From: Acetivibrio clariflavus DSM 19732
GTDB taxonomy: Bacteria; Bacillota; Clostridia; Acetivibrionales; Acetivibrionaceae
Direction: 5' to 3'
Assembly (NCBI RefSeq): GCF_000237085.1
Contig: NC_016627.1
Location: 3,782,118-3,846,117, forward strand
Length of the DNA stretch: 64,000 nucleotides
The notes beneath the pieces were generated by a model. The model was not told the DNA's origin. It did not search any database and saw nothing but the letters and a program-made list of their open reading frames with translations. This document shows positions 17,438-27,616 of the stretch, one piece after another. Positions within the stretch are counted from its first letter, which is position 1; the number at the start of each line of letters is the position of its first letter. A program made the translations under genes and the position numbers.

Positions 17438-19630
17438 TTACTGCTGAAATACTTTATCCAAAACGTTTTGCAGTATCACTGCAATTTCAGCCCTTGTGGC
17501 ATATTGCTTAGGATTGAATTTTCCATCATATCCCTGCACAATTCCCAATTTTGTCAGAAATGCTACTGCATCTTTGGCATAGTCACTGATTTGATTTCTG
17601 TCACTGTACCTTGCAAGATAATCAATGCCATCCTTATCATAGGTTATGCCTTTAGCTTCCAATGCTTTAAGCATAATAACCATTATATCCTGCCTTGTTA
17701 TGTTTCCTTCAGGGTTAAAAAATTCACCTGTTCCTTTTACAATTTCAAGTTTCTTTGCAATTCCCACCGAATTGTAATAATAAGCATCTTGTTTTACATC
17801 ACTGAAATTGTCTGTAAAATCAGCTTCAAATCCCAAAGCTTTTACCGTCATAATGGTAAAATCCGCTCTTTTGGTATTGGCACCAGGATTGAAGATGCCG
17901 TCTCCGACTCCCTTTACCACACCTTTCTCATACAGTAAATCAATAGCATCTATAGCCCAAGAGTGTTTCAGCCCCACATCCTTAAAGTATTGGGAATGCT
18001 TCGTGGAAATTGTAAGGCCGTTGCTCTCATTGTGCAACCGATCCAGAGCAGTAACGATATAATACACTTTTTCAGTATCATACAATCCTGTATCTGTAAA
18101 CTCCTGTACACCATCTGCATATTTTCTTACAGTGGCAATTAGATTTTTTGCACTTGCATCGGAAGTAATATCGGCATTTTCATCTATATTAAAGCGGTAA
18201 ACTGCATAATATGCAGTGTCAGGGTCATTATCTGTCCAGGTCAGCCTTATTTTGCCATTTACAGCCTCCAATTTTCCGTTTGACGGAGTATCCGGGGCTG
18301 AGCCGCCTTTCCAGCTCATTACCGGAACAAGGGCTTTAGTACTTCTCAAATTCTTCATGGCATTTACAACCGGCTGCTTTTTTGCATCGTTTAAGTTTGC
18401 AAACCTAAACATTATATCTCCCATTATCTCCGGCTTGGTAGTATTAAACTTAAGCTGCCTTGTAATTTCGGGAACACCGTTATTTGCGGTAAAATAAGTG
18501 TCGGTACTGTCATTTACTTTGTACAGTGCTATACCTATATACAGATGAACATTTTTACCCCGACATACATCGGACCACCATGTTGCCAGTTCGCCATAGG
18601 CTGCTCTCGAATATCCAAAGGAAAAGTAAATCTGGGGCGCAATATAGTCAATAATTTCATCCATAACCCATTTTCTTGTGTCAGCAAAGCAGTTGTTGTA
18701 ATTGGTGGAACTTGCCTGGGTATTTGAGCCATTTGCAAGACCATCCTTCTTGTTTCCCCATACTCCTGCAGGGCTTACACCAAACTTTACCCATGGTTTG
18801 GTCTTCTTTATTTCCTGTGAAAGTTCACTTATCAACAGGTAAGTGTTATTTCTTCTAAAGTCCCCGATATTTGTAAATTGTCCGTTGTTATATTTTCTGT
18901 AGGTATCTTCGTCCTTAAGTTCTCCTACCGTTTTTTCATAGTAAAAATAATCGTCAAAGTGAACACCATCCACATCATAATTGTTAACTACTTCCATGAC
19001 ACGGCTTATTACCCACTTTCTTGCCTCCGGAATTCCCGGATCTACTACAAACCTGTCCATGGCGCTCTTTATCCACTCAGGATGCTCTTTATAAACACTT
19101 TTATTTATATTTAGCGATGCTTTGGTGGAATCTTTCATATCCATCGACACCCTGTAAGGATTAAACCAGGCATGAAGTTCCAAATTTCTCTTATGGGCTT
19201 CTTCAATGGCAAAAGCAAGCGGGTCAAATCCTGGATCTTTACCAAAAGTCCCCGTCAAATACCTGGACCAGGGAACTATATTCGACTTGTAAAATGCATC
19301 AGCCTCCGGACTAACCTGAAAAAATACAGCATTCATATTCATCTCGACTACTTTGTCCAGAATAGCAATAAGTTCTTCTTTACTTTTTTGTATTCTTTCT
19401 TCATCGTTTGCTATCTTCTTCACATCTGCAGAAGGCCAGTCAAGATTCAATACCGTGCTGATCCAAGTTCCCCTAAGCTGCCGCTTTACCACCGGGGTTT
19501 CATTGGGAATAAAGTTGGAATAGGCATCCCAGGCATTAGCGGCAAAAATATTGACCGGCAATACATTAATAGATAACATCGCAGCAATAAAAGCTGCAAT
19601 AAACATTGTTCCTCTCTTTTTATTAAACAT
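17438..19630 (-). CDS. Secreted GHL10 (DUF187) hydrolase with FN3 and three SLH repeats
   Basis: 730 residues. A signal peptide (about 1-31, ending near VNIFAANAWD) is followed by a glycosyl-hydrolase-like 10 barrel (about 50-395: RGTWISTVLNLDWPS, HAWFNPYRVS, VDGVHFDDYFY, FGVSPAGVWGN), as in the YngK family. A fibronectin type III-like domain (about 425-525) comes next. Three S-layer homology repeats occupy about 540-728 (FKDVGLKHSWAIDAIDLLYE, GIFNPGANTKRADF). The protein should be exported and held on the cell wall by the SLH repeats, where it may cleave peptidoglycan or surface glycans. The substrate is unknown. Monocistronic, with GGGGGG before the ATG. Confidence 0.9.
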   Translation of the reverse strand: MFNKKRGTMFIAAFIAAMLSINVLPVNIFAANAWDAYSNFIPNETPVVKRQLRGTWISTVLNLDWPSADVKKIANDEERIQKSKEELIAILDKVVEMNMNAVFFQVSPEADAFYKSNIVPWSRYLTGTFGKDPGFDPLAFAIEEAHKRNLELHAWFNPYRVSMDMKDSTKASLNINKSVYKEHPEWIKSAMDRFVVDPGIPEARKWVISRVMEVVNNYDVDGVHFDDYFYYEKTVGELKDEDTYRKYNNGQFTNIGDFRRNNTYLLISELSQEIKKTKPWVKFGVSPAGVWGNKKDGLANGSNTQASSTNYNNCFADTRKWVMDEIIDYIAPQIYFSFGYSRAAYGELATWWSDVCRGKNVHLYIGIALYKVNDSTDTYFTANNGVPEITRQLKFNTTKPEIMGDIMFRFANLNDAKKQPVVNAMKNLRSTKALVPVMSWKGGSAPDTPSNGKLEAVNGKIRLTWTDNDPDTAYYAVYRFNIDENADITSDASAKNLIATVRKYADGVQEFTDTGLYDTEKVYYIVTALDRLHNESNGLTISTKHSQYFKDVGLKHSWAIDAIDLLYEKGVVKGVGDGIFNPGANTKRADFTIMTVKALGFEADFTDNFSDVKQDAYYYNSVGIAKKLEIVKGTGEFFNPEGNITRQDIMVIMLKALEAKGITYDKDGIDYLARYSDRNQISDYAKDAVAFLTKLGIVQGYDGKFNPKQYATRAEIAVILQNVLDKVFQQ

Positions 19631-19821
19631 TTTAACCCCCCGAATTTTCCCTTAATTAATTTTAAGAAAATTATAGCTTAAAGATTTGATAAGTTATTTT
19701 GCCAATACAGTAAGTATATTATTTTTTTGCTCTGCAAAATAGTATTTTTATTTTATCATTTTTACACTACAACATAAAGAAACATATTTTGCAAATCACT
19801 GTTTAAGTGAACAGAAACTCA

Positions 19822-19856
19822 GAAAAAAAGCTCCTATATTCTATATAAGAGCTTTC
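19822..19856 (-). terminator. Intrinsic terminator after the RCC1 protein gene
   Basis: Minus strand AAAGCTCTTATAT, a short loop, ATATAGGAGCTTTTTTTC. It is a strong hairpin with a U-run, about 50 nt beyond the stop. Confidence 0.8.
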
Positions 19857-19904
19857 ATTATTTTTATGCTTTTTAAGCAATTTCTAACATATATCAATAA
19901 TTTA

Positions 19905-22421
19905 TTAATCAACTCCATATAATTCACTCATAAATATGTTATTGTCTGCAGTGATATTTTTGAAATATATATCTTCTTTATATTTTTGCAAGTATCCGGC
20001 CATATTGTCCCTTATAATGGTATCCTTAACTATCAGCTTCGGTTCAACATTACTTAAATTAAAAATATGTTCGTCTAAAAATATTTCATTGTCACTTATC
20101 TCACAGGAATTAAACAGTACATTTTTGCTGTCTGAAATATTTATCAAATCATACACTCCTGTGTTTCTGAACTTTGAATTATTGAAAACAACATCCTTTG
20201 ATTCTTTTACAGTCATTAAGTGGTATGTACACTCCTCAATTATCGAATTGTCAAAAGTAAAGTTCTCAACATTTGAAAGCGAAATCCCCTCTGTGCCGCA
20301 GCCATACAAGATTGAATTATTTATATACACATTACTGCAGCGTTCAAAGGAAAATACTCCTCCTCTGCATTCACCTTTTTCAGGGCCGTGTCCGGCATTT
20401 ACACCTTCAATAACTATATTTCTGGAATCTTCAAAATTCAATACATAAGAATAAGTCGGGCTAGCCATTAAATTGGCAAGTTTACTGGATTCCGATCTTA
20501 TTATAAGATTCTCAACATTGCTTATTACCAATTCCGGTCCACCATTAACCATTCTATAATAAACCTTTTCATTGTCTATATCTTCATTTAAAGCTGATGT
20601 AATATCATATACCGCTAATGTAATATCATACACTGCTTCAGATTTTAATATTATTTCACGGTTTGATCCTATGGCATTTATAAATTCCCATGCGTCATTT
20701 GCAACAACCACTTTCATATTGCTGCGGTCAATAAATTTCTTACCTTGATTGTAGTCATACTTTGTCAATAGTTCATCAGTAAGTTTATCCAGTTCTTTTA
20801 CTGTAGCATCATCAAATTTATTTTCAAAAGCTTTGGCCTTGGCAACTATTTCGGTCACTACCAAAGGATCTTTGTTAAAGGCAGTTACTGTTGGTTTTTT
20901 TCTTGAAATTGTGGTACCGTCACCAATTTGCCCATTAGTATTTCTACCGAATGCCCAAAGGGAACCGTCATCTTTAAAGGCCAGTAAATGTCCTCCTCCT
21001 GCTGCTATTTCCCTGACTCCATTTAATTCTTCTATAATTGTGGGAACTAAATGGTCGTCTATGTCCAATTCACTATCCAAATAGCCCCATACAAACATGC
21101 TTCCGTCATCTTTTAACAGAGCCGAGTATCCGCCTTGAGCTGCAATAGCAATTATTCCCTTTAGTTCTTCAATTTTTACCGGCAGCGATGTATCGGTATT
21201 TTTCTTTACCTGGCCTCTGTATACAGGCATCTCCTCAAAATTACCCCATATCCACACAGTTCCGTCATTCTTTAAGGCAAGTAAATGGCTTTGTCCTGCT
21301 GCTATATCAATTATATTATTTAAATCTTTTAATTTTTTCGGATAACTGTTTTCATTATTTCCCCAAGTCCAAACATTACCTTCTTTGTCAAGGGCAGCTG
21401 AAAAATTATATCCTACCGCTACATCCTCTATTTGGGTCAATTTATCAATCATAACAGGAGTAAGTTCAGCTTTCTTAGTTCCGGTTCCCAATTGTCCATA
21501 ATCGTTATTTCCCCATGCCCATACCTTTCCGTCGGTATTTACGGCCAAACAGTGTCCTCCAAAGGATGCTGCAATACGTTTGATTTTAGTTAAGTTCTTA
21601 ACTTTTACCGGAGTCTCTCTGTCTATTTGGGTTCCATCGCCGATATTTCCATCTTCGTTTTTACCCCATGCCCAAACTGTACCGTCTATTTTCAATGCCA
21701 GTGTATATTTATTTCCGGCAGATATATCTATTATTCTTTCCAAACCTTCTACCCTTTCAGGTATCAACTTATTGCCGCTAAGAGTTTCACCCCATTCCCA
21801 CACTGTTCCGTCTCTCTTTATTGCCACACTATGGGAGTATCCTCCGGATACATGAACAGTTGCATAATCCTGACCGAACATATATACCAAATCATCAATT
21901 AATTTTTTATCAGCATCTTTATCAAAAACAGTATCCTTATCACTAATAATTATAACGTTTCTGTCGTAAAAAATATTTTTATTCAAAACATCTTCCACAA
22001 GCCTCCTGAGAGGAAGATAAGTCCTTCCTTCAATAATTTCGGGAGGTACATCCAGCTCTACCGGATTATCGTTTAATGCCATAATTTTCTTTCCAGGCCT
22101 TAAAATAGCAGTATTTTCACCTAATCTGATAGTTACGATAGATTTAGCACTATCCCAGTCAACATCAGCTTTTAAACTCTCCGATACAAATCTTACAGGA
22201 ACTAATGTCCTGCCTTCTTTAATAATCGGAACAATTTTTCTGTTATCGGGATCTATTTTTGTCTTTACTGTATTTACATAAGCATCCGAACTTCCTATGT
22301 AAAGTATTACCGTTTCACTAAGTTTTGACTGTTCCTCCTCGGTTATAGCGTTGACGCTTGAATTAAAAGCAAATAGATTGATAATTGCCGCCAATATCAC
22401 TAACCCTGAAAGAAACTTCAT
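19905..22421 (-). CDS. Secreted protein with copper-amine-oxidase-N, RCC1 repeat and beta-helix domains
   Basis: About 838 residues. A signal peptide (1-27, MKFLSGLVILAAIINLF...) precedes a copper-amine-oxidase N-terminal-like domain (about 40-150: GRTLVPVRFVSESLKADVDW, GRTYLPLRRLVED), common on clostridial surface proteins. Six or seven RCC1 repeats follow (about 180-510; each has SLALK.DGTVWAWG and GQLGDGT), predicting a seven-bladed propeller. A parallel beta-helix tail (about 640-830) has runs such as NVENFTFDNSIIEECTY. It is probably a surface binding protein. I see no catalytic motif. ATG 22421 follows AAGGTG. An upstream GTG at 22448 is less likely. Confidence 0.85.
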   Translation of the reverse strand: MKFLSGLVILAAIINLFAFNSSVNAITEEEQSKLSETVILYIGSSDAYVNTVKTKIDPDNRKIVPIIKEGRTLVPVRFVSESLKADVDWDSAKSIVTIRLGENTAILRPGKKIMALNDNPVELDVPPEIIEGRTYLPLRRLVEDVLNKNIFYDRNVIIISDKDTVFDKDADKKLIDDLVYMFGQDYATVHVSGGYSHSVAIKRDGTVWEWGETLSGNKLIPERVEGLERIIDISAGNKYTLALKIDGTVWAWGKNEDGNIGDGTQIDRETPVKVKNLTKIKRIAASFGGHCLAVNTDGKVWAWGNNDYGQLGTGTKKAELTPVMIDKLTQIEDVAVGYNFSAALDKEGNVWTWGNNENSYPKKLKDLNNIIDIAAGQSHLLALKNDGTVWIWGNFEEMPVYRGQVKKNTDTSLPVKIEELKGIIAIAAQGGYSALLKDDGSMFVWGYLDSELDIDDHLVPTIIEELNGVREIAAGGGHLLAFKDDGSLWAFGRNTNGQIGDGTTISRKKPTVTAFNKDPLVVTEIVAKAKAFENKFDDATVKELDKLTDELLTKYDYNQGKKFIDRSNMKVVVANDAWEFINAIGSNREIILKSEAVYDITLAVYDITSALNEDIDNEKVYYRMVNGGPELVISNVENLIIRSESSKLANLMASPTYSYVLNFEDSRNIVIEGVNAGHGPEKGECRGGVFSFERCSNVYINNSILYGCGTEGISLSNVENFTFDNSIIEECTYHLMTVKESKDVVFNNSKFRNTGVYDLINISDSKNVLFNSCEISDNEIFLDEHIFNLSNVEPKLIVKDTIIRDNMAGYLQKYKEDIYFKNITADNNIFMSELYGVD

Positions 22422-22575
22422 TTTTTTCACCTTCAGACTCCCCCCCACTTTATAAGGTAATATACTGCTTACTTATTTATTTTACCTTATCGTTCTTTAA
22501 TTGTCTAAATACAATTTTGTTAAATTTTTTAGGTTCAAAATTCATATATGTCGAACGGGAAATTCTTTATGTCAC

Positions 22576-23079
22576 TTACCACTGTCCGATGCAGAGAATC
22601 CTTTCAATTATTGCCACAGCAACAGTTGTAACAATATTAGCCCCCAAAATAGAAATTACCAACATTTTTTTACTTTCGGTGTGCTTTCTTAACATCCAAA
22701 AAACTATGGGCAACTCAACAATAATGGTTAAAATTAGATATCCTGTCAATACAATATAATACGGTCCTTTATTAAAAGCTGCAGATATCCTGAAACCGCT
22801 TGTCGGAATAAAACGATAAGCCCTTTCAACATATGGTGCAAGGTACGAAAATAAATTGGCAAGAGATATAACGTAGAATACCCTCTTAAAATTTTTAACC
22901 TTTCCAATTGTAAAAACCGCCGCTATCTCAACAATCAAGGTGAATATGATAACATAAGGAAGTATCTTCATTGGACTCATGGTAATCCAGTGCCAAGATG
23001 AATTCGCATATACAGTAACCGGCATACTCAATATAAAAATTCCTATTAATATTTTTGATAATATGCTATTCCTATCCAT
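22576..23079 (-). CDS. Integral membrane protein of unknown function
   Basis: 167 residues that I do not recognise. There is an N-terminal signal-like helix (ILIGIFILSMPVTVYA) and about four more membrane helices (ILPYVIIFTLIVEIAAVF, VFYVISLANLFSYLA, YYIVLTGYLILTIIVELPIVFWML, MLVISILGANIVTTVAVAII). AAGGAG lies eight nt before the ATG, which supports a real gene. It lies apart from its neighbours (about 140 nt from each), so context gives no clue. Confidence 0.7.
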   Translation of the reverse strand: MDRNSILSKILIGIFILSMPVTVYANSSWHWITMSPMKILPYVIIFTLIVEIAAVFTIGKVKNFKRVFYVISLANLFSYLAPYVERAYRFIPTSGFRISAAFNKGPYYIVLTGYLILTIIVELPIVFWMLRKHTESKKMLVISILGANIVTTVAVAIIERILCIGQW

Positions 23080-23218
23080 ACACCAAACTCCTTCCCATTT
23101 TTATATAATACTATCATATTCACCATCCAAATTAAACTAATTTCATTTATAATAGACAGGTTTTCAAAATACTTCCGAAGTTTGGCTCATAGATTTGGTC
23201 ATAAAAATCGTTCGACTT

Positions 23219-23980
23219 CTATCTCAATATCAATTTATATTGATCAACTTCCTTGTTTTTGTAAAGGAAAGCATTTGCCGGGCATTTGTGCACACACCTC
23301 TGGCATGAAACACATTTATCAAAAAAGGCAATCTTGTCACTGTTTACTTCAATATTTCTTACCGGACATCCCTTCTGGCATAATCCGCATCGTGTACATT
23401 TTTCCATATCAACAGTAAGTGCTCTTTTTGCCCATTTTTTTGACCATATCATAAACAGTTTGAAAATCGGTTTTCCCCATATTTCCCTTCCCTTTGCTGA
23501 AATAAGCTGAGGTTCGTTTTTTAAGAATTTATCTACAATCACTTTTATCCGTTCCCTTGCTCTCTTTACAGCATCCTTAACCTGCTCATCGGTAAACTTT
23601 TTAAACAAAACCAAATAGTAGTTATTGGGCATTACAATGCAATCTTCAACAACAACTTCAAACCCTGCTTTCTTTAAATTTTTAGCAAAAACAGCAGGCC
23701 CGCATGCAATTTTATTTGCTTGAGTTGAATAAACAATGCACTTTCTGCCTTTCCCTTTTGATATATGCTTCTTAACCCATTCGGTATAAAAATCCGGAAA
23801 CATTTCAGCATAAATAGGTGCCCCAAAAACATAAAAGTCATACTTATCTTCAAATCCGGTATTTTTAGTAATCTCGTAAAGGTCACATGAAATAGTTCTA
23901 TATTCAAATTCATCCTTTATTACCTTTGCAACAAATTCAGTGTTCCCCGTACCGGAAAAATAAACTATGCATCCCTTCAC
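23219..23980 (-). CDS. EFR1-family flavodoxin-ferredoxin protein
   Basis: A 253-residue electron carrier. The N-terminal flavodoxin-like domain binds FMN (IVYFSGTGNTEFVA, FGAPIYAEMFPDF, STQANKIACGP). The C-terminal part holds two 4Fe-4S clusters, CTRCGLCQKGCP and CVSCQRCVHKCPA. This is the EFR1 type, found in anaerobes as a redox carrier of uncertain partner. Translation starts at a GTG with GGAGG nine nt upstream. A YccF-like gene ends about 45 nt upstream on the same strand, so the two are probably cotranscribed. Confidence 0.88.
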   Translation of the reverse strand: MKGCIVYFSGTGNTEFVAKVIKDEFEYRTISCDLYEITKNTGFEDKYDFYVFGAPIYAEMFPDFYTEWVKKHISKGKGRKCIVYSTQANKIACGPAVFAKNLKKAGFEVVVEDCIVMPNNYYLVLFKKFTDEQVKDAVKRARERIKVIVDKFLKNEPQLISAKGREIWGKPIFKLFMIWSKKWAKRALTVDMEKCTRCGLCQKGCPVRNIEVNSDKIAFFDKCVSCQRCVHKCPANAFLYKNKEVDQYKLILR

Positions 23981-24025
23981 ATCAATTAACCTCCATAAAT
24001 CGCATTACATCATTGTATAATATCA

Positions 24026-24388
24026 CTAATAAATTTTTGCCCCAAAGGGCATAAGCCCAAGCTTTGCAAGTTTGAAATGCTGAATACCAAAGGGTATTCC
24101 TATAATTGTAACACAACAAATCAAACCAAATATTAAATGTGATAACGCAAGTTCCAAGCCAAAAATAATTAACCATATAATATTTAGAATAAGTCCTCCT
24201 ACTCCAAATTTGCCGATTTTGACTTCTTTGCCGAAAGGCCACATCACTAAACCGGCTATTTTCATGCACTGAATCCCCATTGGTATGCCTATAATTGTCA
24301 AACAAAGAAGCAAACCGGCAACAAACCATTCAATAGCTGCAATAAAACCGCCAAACAGAAACCATATAATATTGCCCAAAAATTTCAT
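24026..24388 (-). CDS. YccF domain membrane protein
   Basis: A 120-residue membrane protein with the duplicated YccF motif: TIIGIPMGIQCMKIAGLVMWPFG and TIIGIPFGIQHFKLAKLGLMPFG, each after a hydrophobic helix pair. The function of the family is unknown. A GGGGGG site precedes the ATG. The EFR1 gene follows after 45 nt and probably shares its transcript. A frame of 115 codons in another phase is only a shadow. Confidence 0.88.
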   Translation of the reverse strand: MKFLGNIIWFLFGGFIAAIEWFVAGLLLCLTIIGIPMGIQCMKIAGLVMWPFGKEVKIGKFGVGGLILNIIWLIIFGLELALSHLIFGLICCVTIIGIPFGIQHFKLAKLGLMPFGAKIY

Positions 24389-24476
24389 TGCATCCCCCCT
24401 TCAAGACCCACAAAAAACCCCGTCACTTATGTAAGTTAATTACATACCTTGTTTTGCACGCTATCATCTTATAATT

Positions 24477-24893
24477 TTATTCGCCAATTATCTTAACTAA
24501 TACACGTTTTTGACGTTTTCCGTCAAACTCTCCATAAAATATCTGTTCCCATGTTCCAAAGTCAAGTTTTCCGTTAGTAATAGCAGCAACGACTTCACGT
24601 CCCATAATCTGACGTTTAAGATGGGCATCGGCATTGTCTTCATAGCCATTGTGCTTATATTGGCTATAGGGTTTTTCAGGTGCCAGCTTTTCCAACCAGT
24701 TTTCGAAATCCTGGTGCAATCCCGGTTCATCGTCATTTACAAAAACACTGGCAGTAATATTCATTGCATTTACCAAAACCAATCCCTCTTTTACACCGCT
24801 TTCATCTATACATGCCTGAACCTGCGGAGTAATATTAATATATCCTCTCCTTGCAGGCAGATTAAAATACAGTTCTTTGCGATAAGATTTCAT
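24477..24893 (-). CDS. YjbQ/UPF0047 family protein
   Basis: A 138-residue soluble protein highly typical of the UPF0047 (YjbQ) family. It has the signature [19 protein letters not shown] and [20 protein letters not shown], with conserved His, Asp and Arg residues in the trimer cleft. E. coli YjbQ shows thiamin-phosphate-synthase-like activity in vitro, but the physiological role is unsettled. GGAGG precedes the ATG. A small hairpin and T-run follow around 24400-24445. Confidence 0.88.
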   Translation of the reverse strand: MKSYRKELYFNLPARRGYINITPQVQACIDESGVKEGLVLVNAMNITASVFVNDDEPGLHQDFENWLEKLAPEKPYSQYKHNGYEDNADAHLKRQIMGREVVAAITNGKLDFGTWEQIFYGEFDGKRQKRVLVKIIGE

Positions 24894-25167
24894 TTTGTAT
24901 CCCTCCTCAAAATAGTATTATTTCCAAATTAAAATCGCAGATTAATTCAATACTTTATTTTCAGTCTCAAACTTCTATATTTATTATATTGAATTATACT
25001 TTAAATAAATAGAAAATACTATTGGATTTTTACACTATAAAAAGCAAATTAAACAGCATAACTTATTTTGCTAAATTATATTTTCCTTCCCTGGCTATTT
25101 CAAATTCCATTCAAATAGGAATTTCTCAATTATAGGTAAAGACTCTAGTACAACTTAGAAACAATAA

Positions 25168-25205
25168 AAAACTAAGGTCTTTGGCAAAAGCAAAAACCTT
25201 AGTTT
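25168..25205 (-). terminator. Intrinsic terminator after the GH9-CBM3c gene
   Basis: Minus strand AAACTAAGGTTTT, loop, AAAGACCTTAGTTTTTT. It lies about 75 nt beyond the stop of the GH9 gene. The rest of 24894-25279 is AT-rich with no gene seen. Confidence 0.8.
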
Positions 25206-25279
25206 ACATCAAATTTATACTTTAAACTTCAACTATCCAATATAAAATAATCAATGCGAAATTATAAATAATATTATAT

Positions 25280-27523
25280 TTACGGCAATCTATACGGTAA
25301 TTCTTTTATCTGCCCCAATAAATACATTTTCAACAATGCATAATCAATTGAATTTACATCTCCATCGAGATTTAAATCGGCTGCTGCCATATCTACGTCT
25401 GTACGTATAATCCCCAGCAATACACCTTTTAACAAGGCATAGTCTACAGAATTGACCTCTTTATTACCATCTAAATCCCCATATACAATATTCGGGTTGG
25501 TGGGAGTTGGAGTTGGAGTCGGCTTAGTAGACGGTGCTGGTGTTACGCCTCCCGGTTCTTCACCAAAAATAAGAACACCGTTATCATATACAGGTATATA
25601 TGGTGTTAAACCTGCAAAGGATGTAGCATCATAATCCGGATCCCTTCTCAAATTTTGATAGGACCAGTCATTTTCATTGGAACCAATTTTCTCATCTTTA
25701 TATTTTATTGTTACAGTTGCATCCTTTTCACACATTTCCCATTCGGTAGGCATAATCCTTGTTCCGGTAAAATCTAAAGTGAAATAGTATATATTATCCT
25801 TGTAATGCTGTAAGCCGATAAGTTTTGCTCCCTGATGTTCTCCAAGAGTAATGGATACGTCATCCAATCCCTTTCCTGCTTCAAACAGTTCTGTAAGGTC
25901 CATAAAGTAACGAACAGATAGCTTATCCTTCATTGTTGGCGGATGTGCCGAACGGTTATTAACCTGGAACATTAAGTTCATCGAACCGTATCCTTCATAA
26001 ATTATCCAGGCACGGCAGAAGTATTCAGGGAAATTATCTTCTTTTGCTCTAAAATCTTCAGGCTTTGGCCAGTCTTTAAGAGGCTCTCCTCCATACATAT
26101 CATACATTTTTGCCAAACTGCCTACAAAACCTGCATTGTAGTCAATAGCCACCTCATTCAACCTGTAATCGGTAATGTCATCAACCCAGCCGTCATCGGA
26201 ATTAGGACCTCCAACCAATGCACCATAGAGAATATTGCGATGGAAACCGGGTACATCAAGCATACTTGTCCATGAACCGTGAGAAGTTCTGTGATGAGGA
26301 TGTTCCGGTGCATTTTCTCCAAATCCTACTACGTAACTTCCTTTACGAGGATTATCACCCAAGGCGTAGTTTATCTGTCTTTCTGCAAATTCGCGATATG
26401 CCTCCTTCTTTGAAGCTGTACCGACTGTTTTGTCGTCAGCCCAAACAAAGGCCAAAAAGGCTGCTGTTGTAGCATAACGCAATGAGCCCCAGGGAGAAAG
26501 CCATGCCAATCCTCCCGGTGTATATGTAATTCCGCCTCCCGGCAACCAATAATCAAGATTTTTCTCAACCATTGCAACATAGGCATCATCATGAGTAACC
26601 TGGGCAATTTTCAAAGCCGCACCATAGCTTACATCGTCCCAACAATGGGTATGGCCTCCTCCTAATGCTGTTGGCGGCAAACAGGATTTTGCCTTGTCAA
26701 GATAAGTGGAATCATTGGTTTTTATATACAACCAAATTGCACCCCATGCAAGGTCATCCAAATAGCTGCCAGATGGATATAACACGTCAAGAGGGTTTCT
26801 TCCTCTATATTTATCCCCAAAGGCAAAAATTTCTTTTGCATGTTTTAAGCATTCTTGCGCATATTGAGGATCAGTTTCTTCAAATATAATTGATGCAATG
26901 GCTAAAGCCGCAGCAGTCATACCTGCCACATCGGACCCCGGAGTTGAAGGGTTAAGCACAAAGGATTTCCTGTCTGTCATATAATCAAGCATCTCGTGGG
27001 CAACCCAGCAACCGTGGTCGGATTCGTTATATCCGCACATATAGTACAAGACTTCCGGTTCTGGATGTGCTTTTATCAGAAAATCAGTACCCCACTTAAT
27101 TTCATCAAGAATGACATCCAATTGTCCTGCTTTTTTAAATGCATCACGGTACTCATATACATCCCAGCCCAACTGCGCCGCAGCATAGGATATAGTATGA
27201 GTAAATTTAATTCCATCTCCGGCATCCGCCCAGCCTCCTGTAAGGTCAAGCCCTACATCTTGTCCATCAGTCATTGCTGCATCTGCACGGTAAGGTAAGA
27301 TATAATCATCCGGCAGGTCACCAAGGCGGTTTGCCTTGTAGAAAAGAAGTGCTTTCTGCAGTGCTTCGCCGTAATTATAATAGGAACCGCCTGCTCGCGG
27401 CGAAGAAGCTGCCTGAATTTTCTGTTCGGGAACCAACAAAGATGACATCATGGAAGCAATAAGCACCACTGCAGTGACTTTTGAAAGTTTCCTAAAGATA
27501 GCTTTTGCTTTTATTTTCTTCAT
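25280..27523 (-). CDS. Cellulosomal GH9 endoglucanase with CBM3c and dockerin
   Basis: 747 residues, a processive-type cellulase architecture. Signal peptide 1-38 (ends IQAAS). The GH9 (alpha/alpha)6 barrel spans about 45-475, with the base motif DAGD at 100-103, HPHHRTSHGSW at 408-418 and catalytic acid Glu457 (LNEVAIDYNAG). Gly104 replaces the His usual in the DAGDHxKF motif. CBM3c spans about 495-655. A Pro/Thr linker leads to dockerin repeats at 682-704 and 716-738 (GDLDGNKEVNSVDYALLK, ADLNLDGDVNSIDYALLK). It is exported and joined to scaffoldin. It is divergent from a second GH9 gene, with a ComFB gene in between. Confidence 0.94.
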   Translation of the reverse strand: MKKIKAKAIFRKLSKVTAVVLIASMMSSLLVPEQKIQAASSPRAGGSYYNYGEALQKALLFYKANRLGDLPDDYILPYRADAAMTDGQDVGLDLTGGWADAGDGIKFTHTISYAAAQLGWDVYEYRDAFKKAGQLDVILDEIKWGTDFLIKAHPEPEVLYYMCGYNESDHGCWVAHEMLDYMTDRKSFVLNPSTPGSDVAGMTAAALAIASIIFEETDPQYAQECLKHAKEIFAFGDKYRGRNPLDVLYPSGSYLDDLAWGAIWLYIKTNDSTYLDKAKSCLPPTALGGGHTHCWDDVSYGAALKIAQVTHDDAYVAMVEKNLDYWLPGGGITYTPGGLAWLSPWGSLRYATTAAFLAFVWADDKTVGTASKKEAYREFAERQINYALGDNPRKGSYVVGFGENAPEHPHHRTSHGSWTSMLDVPGFHRNILYGALVGGPNSDDGWVDDITDYRLNEVAIDYNAGFVGSLAKMYDMYGGEPLKDWPKPEDFRAKEDNFPEYFCRAWIIYEGYGSMNLMFQVNNRSAHPPTMKDKLSVRYFMDLTELFEAGKGLDDVSITLGEHQGAKLIGLQHYKDNIYYFTLDFTGTRIMPTEWEMCEKDATVTIKYKDEKIGSNENDWSYQNLRRDPDYDATSFAGLTPYIPVYDNGVLIFGEEPGGVTPAPSTKPTPTPTPTNPNIVYGDLDGNKEVNSVDYALLKGVLLGIIRTDVDMAAADLNLDGDVNSIDYALLKMYLLGQIKELPYRLP

Positions 27524-27616
27524 AACTTCCTCCCCTTTATTAATGCTTTATATTTAATAATTCATTGTGTTCTATAAATGAACAGCCTATGAATTTATTT
27601 ATCATAAATTTGTTAA

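Noticed and set aside
23982-24329. 115-codon frame on the minus strand over the YccF gene
   Set aside because: Out of phase with the conserved YccF motifs, which identify the frame at 24026-24388 as the real one.
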